In this document: positions 18,374-30,637 of the stretch, one piece after another
Layout: each line of letters starts with the position of its first letter
Numbering within the stretch: position 1 is the stretch's first letter
NCBI RefSeq assembly: GCF_001294625.1
Contig: NZ_CP012677.1
Location: 434,001 to 498,000, forward strand
Origin: Arthrobacter alpinus
GTDB lineage: Bacteria > Actinomycetota > Actinomycetes > Actinomycetales > Micrococcaceae
Direction of reading: 5' to 3'
DNA: 64,000 nucleotides
Notes under the pieces: generated by a model
What the model saw: the letters and a program-made list of their open reading frames with translations, nothing else
Databases searched by the model: none
What the model was told of the DNA's origin: nothing
Translations under genes and position numbers: made by a program

Positions 18374-19432
18374 TTAGAAGATCGGTTGCACGGGCTTGAA
18401 CGTCAGCGGCGGGGGATCCAACTTATCCAGAACCACGCGCAGCCCTGTCCGGTACACCTCGGGGTGAATTTCGGGGCTGGCGTGGCCTGTATTCGGCAGC
18501 TCGTAGACAAAGACGGGGTTGTGCGGGAACAGCTGCTCCCAGCCCACAATGGCCAGGCGGGCGTTGACAATGAAATCGGCCGGGTCATACATGAGCCCGA
18601 TCCCGGTGCTGCGGGGGATGCCGCCGTCGTACTGGGTGGGGAACGCCTGCAGGAACGTGGCCTGGGTGGTATTGAGAATCAGGGAGTTGTTTGCCGGGTC
18701 AAAGGAACTGTCAATTCCGGAACGCGCCGCGTCGTACATGCCCTGTCCGTTGGGGTTGGCCAGCCCGTTCCACACGCCCACGGTCAGGCGCCCCAGTAGC
18801 CCCAGGTACGGCACCACGCGGCCGGCCAGGGAAATGTACTCCTTGCCCGGGTCCAGTACGTCGCGGACATTGCTGGGGCTGGACCCCATCACCACCATCT
18901 TGACGTGGATCCCGTTTTCCTCCAGCAGGGAAGCGAGCACCACGGCGGCCATGCCCCCGAAACTGTCGCCGTAGAAGTAGACGGTGTCGATCTTGCGCGT
19001 GTACGTGTCCTGCTGGATGGCGATGAACAACGCGGCAATGTCGATCCCGCCGTTGGAATACCCAATGTAGGAGGCCGGAGCGCGCTCGTTCATGGTCGGT
19101 TGCAGCGCCGCCAGCTTGCGGCCCACGTCACGGTAGCTGACGCCAAAGCCACCCAGCAGGTACCAGGTCTTTCCCGGGAAACGGTTGGCGGCTGTCCGGT
19201 TTTTGTCGTTGTCAGGGGTGGTGATACGGAATTGGGTCCGTTCCGTCACGACGCTTTCAGCGGCAATGTTGGCTCGGAACACGGTGGACAGGGCGGCCGC
19301 GCCCATGATCCCAAGAAACATCCGACGGCGGTAGTCGGGCGGTGAATTGGCGTGCCGGTAGCGTTTGGGAGCCGGTTTTTCTGGGTCGCCACCGGTGTGA
19401 GGCGGTTGAGGAACTGCTTTCTTGGCTTCCAT
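18374..19432 (-). CDS. Membrane-anchored or exported alpha/beta hydrolase
   Basis: 352 residues. A basic N-terminus with YRRRMFLGIMGAAALSTV (about residues 34-51) looks like a signal anchor or a Tat-like signal with RR. The nucleophile elbow GDSFGG, the acid side and GHASPEIHPE with the likely catalytic His give an alpha/beta hydrolase triad. Substrate unknown; the outside location suggests an ester or peptide in the envelope. A TetR-type gene is divergent, 203 bases away, and may control it. Confidence 0.75.
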   Translation of the reverse strand: MEAKKAVPQPPHTGGDPEKPAPKRYRHANSPPDYRRRMFLGIMGAAALSTVFRANIAAESVVTERTQFRITTPDNDKNRTAANRFPGKTWYLLGGFGVSYRDVGRKLAALQPTMNERAPASYIGYSNGGIDIAALFIAIQQDTYTRKIDTVYFYGDSFGGMAAVVLASLLEENGIHVKMVVMGSSPSNVRDVLDPGKEYISLAGRVVPYLGLLGRLTVGVWNGLANPNGQGMYDAARSGIDSSFDPANNSLILNTTQATFLQAFPTQYDGGIPRSTGIGLMYDPADFIVNARLAIVGWEQLFPHNPVFVYELPNTGHASPEIHPEVYRTGLRVVLDKLDPPPLTFKPVQPIF

Positions 19433-19635
19433 GATAAATCCCCTTTATTCTTTCACGGCGTGCTGGCCCTACGAAATGCGTGCGCCACCGGCAGTCACCT
19501 CGGGCTCAGCCGCTGATCGAGGACACAGCGCGCGCTGTGGTGCTGGAACCTGCGCCATGGTGCGGTTGCATGGAAGCCGGCAAGGTGTGGGCGGGTGGCG
19601 GGAGGGCCTGAAGGTCTGCGGGGAAGTGGCCTAGA

Positions 19636-20358
19636 ATGGTGAAAATGAACGCTCAAGAGAGCCACCAGATCCAGGATGTGGTGCCCGGTCGCCCAGCGAC
19701 CCAGGCCGCTGTTGGGCGCCGGTACTCGGGCCAGGAGAGCAGTGAAAGGGTCCGGGAGCGTCGCGCGCGGTTGGTCGAGGCGGCGATCGAGGTCTTCGGT
19801 ACTACCGGCTACGCCAGCTCCAAGGTCAAGGAAATCTGCCGGGGCGCAGGTTTGAGCGAGCGCTATTTTTATGAGTCCTTTGTGAACCGCGAGGACCTGT
19901 TGTACGCCGTATATGTTGACCTAACGGAGCGGATCTTCGAGGTCACCCGGCGTGCCCTTGAAGAAGCCGGGGATGACATTGTGGCCGGTGCCAGAAATGG
20001 CTTGGCCGCTTTTGTGAGATATCTTCTCGATGACACCCGGTATGCGCGGATTGCGCTGATTGAAGTGGTCGGGGTATCCGAAAAGCTGGAGCGTCAACGT
20101 TTCGCGGCACTGGATGCCTTTGCCGAAATTGTCCGGCACCAGGTCCTCACCCAGCCGGTGCCGCAGCGAGAAGACCTCGAACCCCACGCCAACAACCACA
20201 CAGACCGAGTTTGGATTGCCTCGGTGGCGCTGGTGGGCGCCGTTAATCATGTGATGGTTGACTCGTTGATCGCCGGGTATCCGGTCTGCGCGGAACTGAT
20301 CGTTGACGTGTGCTTTGAGTTCTTTGAAAACACCCGAACGGCCCTGCCGCGCGCCTGA
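19636..20358 (+). CDS. TetR-family transcriptional regulator
   Basis: 240 residues. An N-terminal extension of about 45 residues precedes the helix-turn-helix (YASSKVKEICRGAGLSERYF, then YESFVNREDLLYAVY). The C-terminal effector domain includes ALDAFAEIVRHQVLTQPVP. The divergent exported hydrolase is its likeliest target. A second ATG lies at 19645; both starts are possible. Confidence 0.85.
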   Translation: MVKMNAQESHQIQDVVPGRPATQAAVGRRYSGQESSERVRERRARLVEAAIEVFGTTGYASSKVKEICRGAGLSERYFYESFVNREDLLYAVYVDLTERIFEVTRRALEEAGDDIVAGARNGLAAFVRYLLDDTRYARIALIEVVGVSEKLERQRFAALDAFAEIVRHQVLTQPVPQREDLEPHANNHTDRVWIASVALVGAVNHVMVDSLIAGYPVCAELIVDVCFEFFENTRTALPRA

Positions 20359-20999
20359 CGGTGACGTTGCCGTCGTCGTTGTCATGCCCGGGATGAAGCG
20401 GATGTAGGCTTCCGGCGGGGCCATGGCGTTTTTAGCGCGCCGGGGATTTCCGCCAACCCCAGCCCTGGCGAGCTTGATCAAGGCGTTGGCCGGGTTGTAT
20501 TCCCATTTCCCACTATGGACCCGCCGTCAGCCAGCCGTCCACGGCATCGGGAAGTTGCTTGGCAGCGGTTCGACGCCGGTTGCCCGACCGTGCCGTTTTC
20601 CTTGGGTCCCGCTGTCAGGACTGCCGTGTGGCCAGAGGGTTTGCAAGCATATTGGCTCCGTGTTGGAAGGGGTGGTGGACTATTCCCATTTCTGGTGGTG
20701 CGCGTGCAGAGAATCCCAGGGATCCGGCCCGGGGGCCTGAGTGTGGCTGTGCTGCGCGGCCCCGGCAGCCACAAAATAACGCGAGAGAATCACCTTCACG
20801 ACCCCGCCCCTCGCCGTGGCTATCGGAGCCGTGGCTGGCCATCTTGTGGATCGCGCGCGCATTCCATTTCTATCGCAGCGCGCCTGTGGATGGGTGGATT
20901 TACCTGTCTGCTGCATTGGTCCGGTCCCTGGACACGGTCATGCGGCACGGGCGCTGCCAGCAGCTCGAACCTGGGGTGGCAGGTACCGGCAGCGGTCCA
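20359..20999. other. 641-base stretch with no convincing gene
   Basis: Several frames are open on both strands, but all have Arg/Pro/Gly-rich shadow composition and no start with a ribosome site. The words TTCCCATTTC and ATTCCCATTTCTGG recur at about 20506 and 20689. No family is recognised. It may be a gene remnant broken by indels like others in this window. Confidence 0.4.
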
Positions 21000-21269
21000 G
21001 TGACCGCCACCGCCAACGCAACCGGGGGAGCGCCGCGAGGATTACAGGCCATGCCGCGTTGGCTTTGGATCTCCACGGCCGCGGGTGTGGGTGTGCTTCT
21101 CATGGCGGTGGTCTTTCTTGCCCTGGGCAGTGGCAGCGCCATGGCTTTTATGGTGGCCGTAGTGGGTGCCGCCATGTTGCTGGTGGCGTGGCCGAACCCG
21201 GCGCCCGCAGTGGAGGCCCAGCCCGCAGCCACCCAGCCGGCGCCCCCGCGGATGCGGCGTGCCGCCTGA
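21000..21269 (+). CDS. Small two-helix membrane protein
   Basis: The C-terminal 73 residues from MPRWLW contain two membrane segments (WISTAAGVGVLLMAVVFLAL and FMVAVVGAAMLLVAW) and a Pro/Ala-rich tail. GTG 21000 or ATG 21051 may be the start; the latter has GCGAGG ten bases upstream. The open frame further upstream (to 20559) has non-coding composition. It is followed after 12 bases by another small membrane gene, so they probably form an operon. No function is assigned. Confidence 0.55.
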   Translation: MTATANATGGAPRGLQAMPRWLWISTAAGVGVLLMAVVFLALGSGSAMAFMVAVVGAAMLLVAWPNPAPAVEAQPAATQPAPPRMRRAA

Positions 21270-21281
21270 GGATGGGCCGCG

Positions 21282-21476
21282 GTGCTGTTGTTCCTGGCCC
21301 TTTGGGAGCTGGTGACCTACTTCATTGACAGGTTCGCGCCCGCTGACGCCCAGCGACTTCCGTCGCTGACGGACCTGCTGCAACCCTTGTATGACGCGGA
21401 ATCCAGCTGCTGGTTCATGATGCTGCCGTGGCTTCTCGTCTGCGGGTCTCTGGTCCGGGTGGTGCGCAGGCCATGA
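21282..21476 (+). CDS. Small membrane-associated protein
   Basis: 64 residues from GTG. One segment at the N-terminus (LLFLALWELVTYFIDRF) and one near the end (FMMLPWLLVCGSLVRVV) are hydrophobic. It lies in a tight series of small membrane genes and its stop overlaps the next ATG by four bases. No family is recognised with certainty. Confidence 0.55.
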   Translation: MLLFLALWELVTYFIDRFAPADAQRLPSLTDLLQPLYDAESSCWFMMLPWLLVCGSLVRVVRRP

Positions 21477-21670
21477 TCTACGCGATGGTTTTGGCTGGAT
21501 ATGTGTTAGTACCTGTTGCTGGAGTGGCGCTGGCCGGTTGGGCGCACCTGAAACCGGACTCCCTCACGGGCCTGGCAAAGCTGCTTGGGCGTGTGTTAGC
21601 GGGACGGGCGGCCCGGATTACGCTGCTCCTGTTTGTGTGGTGGTTGGGTTGGCACGTTCTGGTGGGCTGA
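21473..21670 (+). CDS. Small DUF6186-like membrane protein
   Basis: 65 residues from the ATG that overlaps the previous stop. Segment 1 (YAMVLAGYVLVPVAGVALAG) and segment 2 (ITLLLFVWWLGWHVLV) flank a short loop KPDSLTGLAKLLGRVL. This matches small actinobacterial proteins annotated as DUF6186, from memory. Function unknown. Confidence 0.6.
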   Translation: MIYAMVLAGYVLVPVAGVALAGWAHLKPDSLTGLAKLLGRVLAGRAARITLLLFVWWLGWHVLVG

Positions 21671-21722
21671 CACACTCCGTGCAGAACTAGCGTGCCGGTG
21701 TGACCGGTGGCACGATTGGGGA

Positions 21723-22448
21723 ATGCAATTCTGGGAGTTTGTGGGAACCTACTGGTGGTTGGCGTTTCCTCTGGCCGGCATAGTCGGCGGCTGGGGCAGG
21801 GCCGTGTCCATGAACAATGAGCGCCGTCACCAGCGCAGGATCGAAATGTACAAATTGCAGCATCCCGAAGTGGCCGGGTCGGGCATGTCCACCCCGGTGT
21901 CCTCGACTGATTCCGTGGGGCACCTGAACCTAGCCAAGGACCCGCAAGAGTTCACCACAAGTGACGTGGACAAGGCCACGGATGCGCACGACGCCGTGAA
22001 CCGCCGCTGGCTGGACTACGAGCTAGACGTGGGAAAGCTCATAGATTTCCCCATGATGACCGATGTTCGCGAACCCTTGACGGTTGCTTTCTTGCGGGCC
22101 AAGCGCGACGCCGATGCGCTTCGTCCTGTGACTGCCCAAGAGATCACCTCCAAGATCCGCTGGGACGACTACCGCAACGCTGTCAACGCATACGCAGTGG
22201 CGTTTGATATTGCGGAAAAGGAAGCTAAGCGCATCAAGGACACGGCCTTCTCCGAACCTCAGCGCCAACGCCTCAACACGGCCCGCAAGCTGGTCAACAT
22301 CGCTGAAAATGAGGCCGCAAGCCCCGCCGAGCGACAAACCGCGTACAAGCGGGCCCGCCATGAATTGGAGGGCTTGATGGTGCTTCCAGACATCACTACC
22401 GCTGCCCTGGAACAAAAAATTGCCACCATGATTGAGGGCGGCAAGTAG
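21723..22448 (+). CDS. Hypothetical protein with N-terminal membrane anchor
   Basis: 241 residues. A single hydrophobic segment near the N-terminus (about 3-25, YWWLAFPLAGIVGGWG) is followed by a soluble, charged and helical domain with many Arg, Glu and Ala (NAYAVAFDIAEKEAKRIK). The pattern suggests a membrane-anchored cytosolic coiled-coil protein. ATG 21723 is preferred over an upstream start at 21633 because the earlier residues look non-coding. No family recognised. Confidence 0.65.
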   Translation: MQFWEFVGTYWWLAFPLAGIVGGWGRAVSMNNERRHQRRIEMYKLQHPEVAGSGMSTPVSSTDSVGHLNLAKDPQEFTTSDVDKATDAHDAVNRRWLDYELDVGKLIDFPMMTDVREPLTVAFLRAKRDADALRPVTAQEITSKIRWDDYRNAVNAYAVAFDIAEKEAKRIKDTAFSEPQRQRLNTARKLVNIAENEAASPAERQTAYKRARHELEGLMVLPDITTAALEQKIATMIEGGK

Positions 22449-22490
22449 TCACCGTTTTCCCTGCAACCTCTCGATGCCCAAGGAGACACC

Positions 22491-25450
<2,960 letters not shown>

Positions 25451-25698
25451 CCCACGCCACTGGGGAAGAGCTACAAGGCCCTGCACTGGCCAATATTGCG
25501 GCCGGAGACAGCGTTGGGTGCACCATGGGAGTCGCCAATCTGAGGGGCCGGTATGTTGGCCACGCAGTTGAGCTTGACGGTGTTGGCCGCGGATGCGTGA
25601 CATGGCCGGATCGGAAGACCGCGGTCACGACCAGAGCGATCCTATTCCCATGCCCGGTGCGCAACCAGACTTTTAACAGCTTTTAGGTAGAGTTTTTC

Positions 25699-25714
25699 AA
25701 CAGGTAGGCCTGTT
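25699..25714. promoter_or_regulatory. Inverted repeat before the SDR gene
   Basis: AACAGG (25699-25704) and CCTGTT (25709-25714) are perfect arms around TAGG. The site ends at TATGCT (25714-25719), a possible -10 box, so a bound repressor would compete with polymerase. The rest of the 294-base gap (25451-25744) shows no gene. Confidence 0.4.
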
Positions 25715-25744
25715 ATGCTCCAATCACTTTCTAAGGACGCAAAG

Positions 25745-26566
25745 ATGTCACGCACAGTCGTTATCACCGGTGCAAGCGATGGGATTGGTGCCGCCGCCGC
25801 AAAGATGCTCGCTTACCCGGGTGACACCTTAGTGGTGGTGGGGCGCTCGCCGGAGAAGACCCAGGCCATAGCCCGCGAGGTGGAAGCCGACTACTTCCTT
25901 GCAGATTTTGCCGATCTGTCACACGTGCGGGCGTTGGCGGCATCGCTGGCACAGAAGTACCCGCGCATCGAGGTGCTGGCCAACAACGCCGGTGGGATCA
26001 TGGGAGGCTACGAGGAGACCATTGACGGGCATGAAAAGACATTTCAGGTGAACCATCTGGCCCCGTTCCTGCTCACCAATCTGCTGATGGACACGCTGGT
26101 TTCCAGCCGGGCCACCGTCATCAACACCTCAAGTGGTGCCAACAAGGTCATGGCGAAGTTTGACATCGATGACCTGGACGCGAAAAAGCACTACTCGGCG
26201 AACGCTGCCTATGGGAATGCGAAACTGGCCAATGTTCTTTTCACCAAGGAACTACACCGGCGCTACGGCGATCACGGGATCTCTGCGGCAGCCTTCCACC
26301 CTGGCATTGTGGGGAGCAACTTTTCCGCTGAGTCCAGGGGAGTCACCCGACTGGCCTACAACGGACTTGCCAAACGCTTCATGCTCGCCCCCGCGCAAGG
26401 CGCGGACACCCTTGTGTGGCTTGCCACCACCACACCGGGTGTCGACTGGGTGCCGGGGGAATACTATGCCAAGCGCAAGGTTGCCAAGCCCAACAAGATC
26501 GCCGAAGACGCCGCGCTGGCCAAGGAGCTGTGGGAGCGTAGCGCTGCCATGGTGGGCCTGGGCTGA
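25745..26566 (+). CDS. Short-chain dehydrogenase/reductase
   Basis: 273 residues of a classical SDR with retinol-dehydrogenase-like features. Motifs in order: TGASDGIG (cofactor loop), NNAGG, a Ser in NTSSGA and YGNAK, the Tyr-Lys active pair. AAGGA upstream selects ATG 25745. Substrate unknown. A close paralogue with the same layout lies at 42193-43041. Confidence 0.85.
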   Translation: MSRTVVITGASDGIGAAAAKMLAYPGDTLVVVGRSPEKTQAIAREVEADYFLADFADLSHVRALAASLAQKYPRIEVLANNAGGIMGGYEETIDGHEKTFQVNHLAPFLLTNLLMDTLVSSRATVINTSSGANKVMAKFDIDDLDAKKHYSANAAYGNAKLANVLFTKELHRRYGDHGISAAAFHPGIVGSNFSAESRGVTRLAYNGLAKRFMLAPAQGADTLVWLATTTPGVDWVPGEYYAKRKVAKPNKIAEDAALAKELWERSAAMVGLG

Positions 26567-26586
26567 GAGTCCATAGAATCCGTGGC

Positions 26587-27135
26587 TTAGTTCGGCAAGG
26601 TTCCGCCCGTGTAAATGCCCTCCGCGATTTGACGGACCAGCCAGGGGCTGAACGCGAATGGCGCCGCCATTACCGCTTCCTCGACATCAACGATCGGTGC
26701 CCACGCCCACTCACTGACCTCGTGCGGGTTGGGTGAGATCACGCCGTCGTCCACTACGACGGCCGTAAAAACGGGGCAGATCTCATTTTCCACAACTCCG
26801 GAGGCATCCACCGCACGGTACCGGAAGTCAGGCAGAGCCGGCTGGATCGCGGTGACACGCAGGTTCAGCTCTTGTGCGGCACGCCGCACAATGGCCTGTT
26901 CAAAGGATTCACCGGGTGTGGGGTGTCCGCAAAAGGAGTTGGTCCATACCCCAGGCCAGGTCAGCTTCGTCAAAGCCCGCCGCGTGAGCAATGTGTGCCC
27001 TTCGCCGTCGAACACATGGCAGGAAAAAGCCAGATGGAGGGGAGTGTTGCTCCCGTGGACAAGGGACTTGTCTGCGGTGCCAATCTCGGTGCCGCTCTCG
27101 TCGAGCAACCGGACCAGTTCGATTCGTGAACCCAT
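26587..27135 (-). CDS. idi: Isopentenyl-diphosphate delta-isomerase, type 1
   Basis: 182 residues with Nudix fold. The catalytic Cys is C69 and the metal His H71 in NSFCGHPTPGES, and the catalytic Glu is in VVENEICPVF (E116/E118). It interconverts IPP and DMAPP for isoprenoid and carotenoid synthesis. It is the type 1, metal-dependent and flavin-free enzyme. No isoprenoid genes are adjacent; it converges on the SDR gene 20 bases away. Confidence 0.93.
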   Translation of the reverse strand: MGSRIELVRLLDESGTEIGTADKSLVHGSNTPLHLAFSCHVFDGEGHTLLTRRALTKLTWPGVWTNSFCGHPTPGESFEQAIVRRAAQELNLRVTAIQPALPDFRYRAVDASGVVENEICPVFTAVVVDDGVISPNPHEVSEWAWAPIVDVEEAVMAAPFAFSPWLVRQIAEGIYTGGTLPN

Positions 27136-27170
27136 GATCGTGACGTCCTTTCCGACGGCGTCCTTCCAGT

Positions 27171-29009
27171 CTAAGGTTTCACCTCGTCATGGGTGACAAC
27201 CTCGTGCAGCTCGAGCCCGCCGGCCTTGAGTTTCCAATAGTGCAACCGCAGCGCCCCTGAGGTACCTTGCTCAACAGCAAGCCGCATGCAAATGTCCTCG
27301 CCCCGCGTGCGTGCAGGGGCGTGGGCGCCGTCGTTTTCGCGCAAAAAGTGCGGCTTGCGGTTGTGTAACGGACCCTGCCGCGCAGCCACCAAATCCACCA
27401 CGGCACGCAGCGCCTTGGTGCGTTGTGCCGCCGTCAGTAGCGCCATGGAGGCAAGGAATTCAGGCCCAATGACGTAGGTACCCAAAGGTTCGGCTGCCTT
27501 GTCTGTGGCGGGCACCCGCTTCGCCCACTGTGCGTTCAGTTCAAAAGCGAATTGCTGTTCCGGGGTTGAAAACAGTCCGGTGAATCCTGTCTCGGAGCGC
27601 GATGCCACCGACCGCAGCTGCTGTTTGGTCCCTACCAGCTTCGTCTTAGTCCTCGCCAGCTCGGCCTTGAGTATGTCCACCTGGTGTTGCGCTTGATGGT
27701 GTTGCCGGGCCAGTTCCCGGACTTCACCGTGAGCTTGCTCCACCTGGTCTTGCAGGGCACGGGCGATCTTGTCCGTGGCCCCGCGTCGGGTGGCGGCTTC
27801 CAACAGTTCCGTGATGGTGTGGCGGGCTTTTTCGAGCTCCATTTGCGTGGACTTGAGTGCGGATCTTCGCTCGGCAGGGGACGGTGCGGGGCCGTGGCCA
27901 CGGGGCACGACGCCGGTCCCGGCAGTTTCGCAGCCCGGCGCACGTGCGTGCGCCTCGCCAGCGGTCGTGGTGCCCGGGCCGGCCACAGTTCCCGGAGGGG
28001 CAAAAATACTGGTGTAGGGGCGTGCAGGATCCAGCCAAGGAGGACCGCCCGCCGTCAGTGCCGGGGCCGGCACCCACGGTTCGTCGTCGTCCACATCCAG
28101 CATTGAAAGCACAACTGTGCCATTTTCGTAGAGCACGCGAACACGCACCACTTCACCCTCGGTGAGCAGGTCCTCCGCGCAGTCGAGCTCGTTGGAAGAA
28201 ATCCGTTCCACACCGATCCGAAACTCGGCCCCGGGCCACAAAGTGACCCGGGCGTGATTAGATGTCGCCGTTCGGACACGTGCTAGGGCCACATCGCCGT
28301 CACTGTAGACGGTGACGGGGGAGCCCGGCGTGAGCAGCGAGCCGTGGATGTCCAGTGTGCTGTCCTGCAAATTCAGCAGCCCTGTCACCTGTTGGCCCGG
28401 CGTCAGCAACCAGTCCAGGGGGACGCCGGGCAGAAGGGTCTCTGCGCGAATCGTGACGGTTTGCTCCGTGGATACAAGGTTTACCAGGGCGCGGCTGTTG
28501 TCTTCGGAAGCGAAGCCTCTGACGATCCCCGTGACCATCACGGCCGCGCCCTTAGATGCCGACGGGGGTGGCGGTGTCCTACTGTGTGCCGCAGTCCGGA
28601 TATCGCCCAAAAGCTGTTCCGCAAGCCGGGCCAGATTACATGCCCCACGCACCAGGTGTGCCCCGGGCGTGATTGCGGCAAAGCCGGGGCCCGCGGGATA
28701 GACGCGGGCGCCCGTGCCATAGATTTGCAACTTAGGCGGCAGTCCGTCCTCCAGCTTGCGGGTCTCGACGCCATTGGCGATTTCGAAAACGTCGGCCTCG
28801 TCGCCAAGAATCCGAGCCAATGCGGCGGCGTCGATGCGATGGCTACCGGCGTCGTGCGTGTAACTGACGACGACAGCTGCCCGGTTCCGCTCCGTCCCCA
28901 TCAAATGCTGGGAAAGGGATACCCCGGAACTGCATTGGGTAAGGAGATGGCGGGGGCCCGGTTCTGCTGCTGGCTCGGGGAGGGGCTTGCGCCGCTTTTG
29001 TGCCGGCAT
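27171..29009 (-). CDS. Unknown multidomain protein with OB/S1-like and coiled-coil parts
   Basis: 612 residues from ATG 29009, chosen because AAAGGAG lies just upstream. Regions in order: a basic Pro-rich N-terminus; a small alpha/beta domain ([19 protein letters not shown]); beta-rich modules around residues 170-350 whose [19 protein letters not shown] looks like an S1/OB fold; an Ala/Pro-rich linker; a coiled coil (about 400-490, [20 protein letters not shown]); and a C-terminal domain with [19 protein letters not shown]. Related proteins occur in actinobacteria without known function. RNA or DNA binding is inference from the S1-like fold. Confidence 0.6.
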   Translation of the reverse strand: MPAQKRRKPLPEPAAEPGPRHLLTQCSSGVSLSQHLMGTERNRAAVVVSYTHDAGSHRIDAAALARILGDEADVFEIANGVETRKLEDGLPPKLQIYGTGARVYPAGPGFAAITPGAHLVRGACNLARLAEQLLGDIRTAAHSRTPPPPSASKGAAVMVTGIVRGFASEDNSRALVNLVSTEQTVTIRAETLLPGVPLDWLLTPGQQVTGLLNLQDSTLDIHGSLLTPGSPVTVYSDGDVALARVRTATSNHARVTLWPGAEFRIGVERISSNELDCAEDLLTEGEVVRVRVLYENGTVVLSMLDVDDDEPWVPAPALTAGGPPWLDPARPYTSIFAPPGTVAGPGTTTAGEAHARAPGCETAGTGVVPRGHGPAPSPAERRSALKSTQMELEKARHTITELLEAATRRGATDKIARALQDQVEQAHGEVRELARQHHQAQHQVDILKAELARTKTKLVGTKQQLRSVASRSETGFTGLFSTPEQQFAFELNAQWAKRVPATDKAAEPLGTYVIGPEFLASMALLTAAQRTKALRAVVDLVAARQGPLHNRKPHFLRENDGAHAPARTRGEDICMRLAVEQGTSGALRLHYWKLKAGGLELHEVVTHDEVKP

Positions 29010-29111
29010 ACCTGCTCCTTTCCCGACGGGGCGGCAGGAACCGCAGCCGTGTCGCTCACAATACCGCGTGCCGGGCAGGGAGCGAAAGCAGCCAGCCACT
29101 AGACCTGTGCA

Positions 29112-29128
29112 ATGTCACATGCTACTGT
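29112..29128 (+). promoter_or_regulatory. GntR-type operator and -10 of the MHS transporter gene
   Basis: ATGT-C-ACAT (29112-29120) is a symmetric site, and TACTGT follows at 29123-29128. The same two elements, at the same spacing, precede the DHDPS-family gene (30567-30587). This is the pattern expected for one regulator acting on both promoters. Confidence 0.6.
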
Positions 29129-29190
29129 GTGTTTCTCGTCACAAGGCGACAAAGGTGTCCCTAGTCCATAGCAAATTTGGAGTCGAAAGC

Positions 29191-30561
29191 ATGTCACTAC
29201 TTCGTGAAGCCAGCCCGCCCCCGGTGGCCAACTCCGGCGGAACCCCGGCTGGTCTCAAGCGCGTCGTCGCTGCGGCGATGGCCGGCACGGTTGCTGAATG
29301 GTATGAGTTCTTCTTGTACGGAACAGCGTCGGCGCTCGTTTTTGGAACGCTCTTTTTCAAGCAGACAGGCAACCCGGTCGACGGCATTATCGCCGCTTTC
29401 GCCTTGTATGCCGTCGGTTTCGCGGCCCGCCCCTTGGGGGGTCTGGTGTTTGGCCACTTTGGAGACAAGTTGGGCCGGAAGCAGTTGCTGCAACTGAGCC
29501 TGGTCGCTGTCGGAATCACCACGTTCCTCATGGGCTGCCTGCCCACCTTTGACCAGATCGGTTACTGGGCTCCCGGGCTGTTGGTGTTCCTGCGCCTGGT
29601 CCAAGGCTTTGCCTTTGGTGGCGAGTGGGGCGGCGCCATCATTTTGGTCAGCGAGCACAGTCCGGACAACCGGCGCGGTTTTTGGGCCAGCTGGCCGCAG
29701 GCCGGGGTGCCCGCCGGGAACCTGGTGGCAACACTGGTGCTCCTGGCACTGTCCAACGCGTTGCCGGAGTCGGAGTTCCTAGCATGGGGATGGCGCGTGG
29801 CCTTCTGGTTCTCCGCCGTCGTTGTCTTGATTGGCTACTGGATCCGGACCAAGGTTGATGACGCTCCCATCTTCAAGGAGGCGCAGGCTGCGCAAAGCCA
29901 GGGTGGCAAGCAGCAGCTGGGTGTTTTGGAGGTCCTGCGCCACCACTGGCGTTCGGTGCTCATCGGCATTGGAGCACGCTTTGCCGAGAACATCCTGTAC
30001 TACATTGTTGTGACTTTCTCCATCACCTACTTAAAGCTGGTGGTTGAGGTGGATACCAGCCGCATTCTGCTGCTGATGTTTGGCGCCCATGCTCTGCACT
30101 TCTTCATGATTCCGTTGATGGGCTACCTCTCGGACATTATTGGCCGCAAGCCGGTGTACCTGGTGGGAGCTGTCCTCACGGCCTTCTGGGGTTTTGTGGG
30201 CTTCCCTATGATGGACACCGGCAACGACTGGATCATCATGGCCGCCATCTCACTGGGCTTGGCGATCGAGTCCATGACCTACGCGCCGTATTCGGCGCTC
30301 ATGGCTGAAATGTTCCCCACGCGCGTGAGGTACACCGCGCTGTCACTGTGTTATCAATTTGCGCCTTTGCTGGCGGGATCGCTGGCGCCGTTGATTGCCT
30401 TGACCCTGCTCAGGAACTACAACTCCTCCGTGCCCATTGCGCTGTATTTGGTGGCGGCATCAGTGATTTCCATCGTGGCGGTAAGCCTGGCGAAGGAGAC
30501 GAAGGGCAAGTCGCTGCGCGAAGTTGATGAGGAATCTGCCATCCGAACGGGCATTAACTAG
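29191..30561 (+). CDS. MFS transporter of the metabolite:H+ symporter (MHS) family
   Basis: 456 residues and 12 membrane segments. The MHS features are clear: [11 protein letters not shown] after the N-terminus, [11 protein letters not shown] in the 2-3 loop, [15 protein letters not shown] in the fourth helix region, and [11 protein letters not shown] in the 8-9 loop. MHS carriers import carboxylates, amino acids or betaines. GGAG eight bases before ATG 29191 decides the start. It shares an operator with the next gene, so it probably imports the substrate of that pathway. Confidence 0.87.
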   Translation: MSLLREASPPPVANSGGTPAGLKRVVAAAMAGTVAEWYEFFLYGTASALVFGTLFFKQTGNPVDGIIAAFALYAVGFAARPLGGLVFGHFGDKLGRKQLLQLSLVAVGITTFLMGCLPTFDQIGYWAPGLLVFLRLVQGFAFGGEWGGAIILVSEHSPDNRRGFWASWPQAGVPAGNLVATLVLLALSNALPESEFLAWGWRVAFWFSAVVVLIGYWIRTKVDDAPIFKEAQAAQSQGGKQQLGVLEVLRHHWRSVLIGIGARFAENILYYIVVTFSITYLKLVVEVDTSRILLLMFGAHALHFFMIPLMGYLSDIIGRKPVYLVGAVLTAFWGFVGFPMMDTGNDWIIMAAISLGLAIESMTYAPYSALMAEMFPTRVRYTALSLCYQFAPLLAGSLAPLIALTLLRNYNSSVPIALYLVAASVISIVAVSLAKETKGKSLREVDEESAIRTGIN

Positions 30562-30566
30562 CTTTA

Positions 30567-30587
30567 TACAATGTGACATTGTACTGT
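30567..30587 (+). promoter_or_regulatory. Perfect 17-bp palindromic operator of the DHDPS-family gene
   Basis: TACAATGT-G-ACATTGTA (30567-30583) has perfect 8-base arms. TACTGT begins seven bases after the centre, exactly as in the copy at 29112. GntR/FadR-type proteins commonly bind short palindromes of this kind, and such a gene (31650-32408) lies just downstream. Confidence 0.7.
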
Positions 30588-30637
30588 GGGGGTATTGGAT
30601 CTTCCGCAGCGGTCAAGATATTTACAAAGGAGTAAAA

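Noticed and set aside
20559..20999. N-terminal 147-codon extension of the membrane gene at 21000-21269
   Set aside because: Composition is Arg/Pro-rich like a shadow frame, no ribosome site precedes it, and the family-like part begins near 21000-21051.
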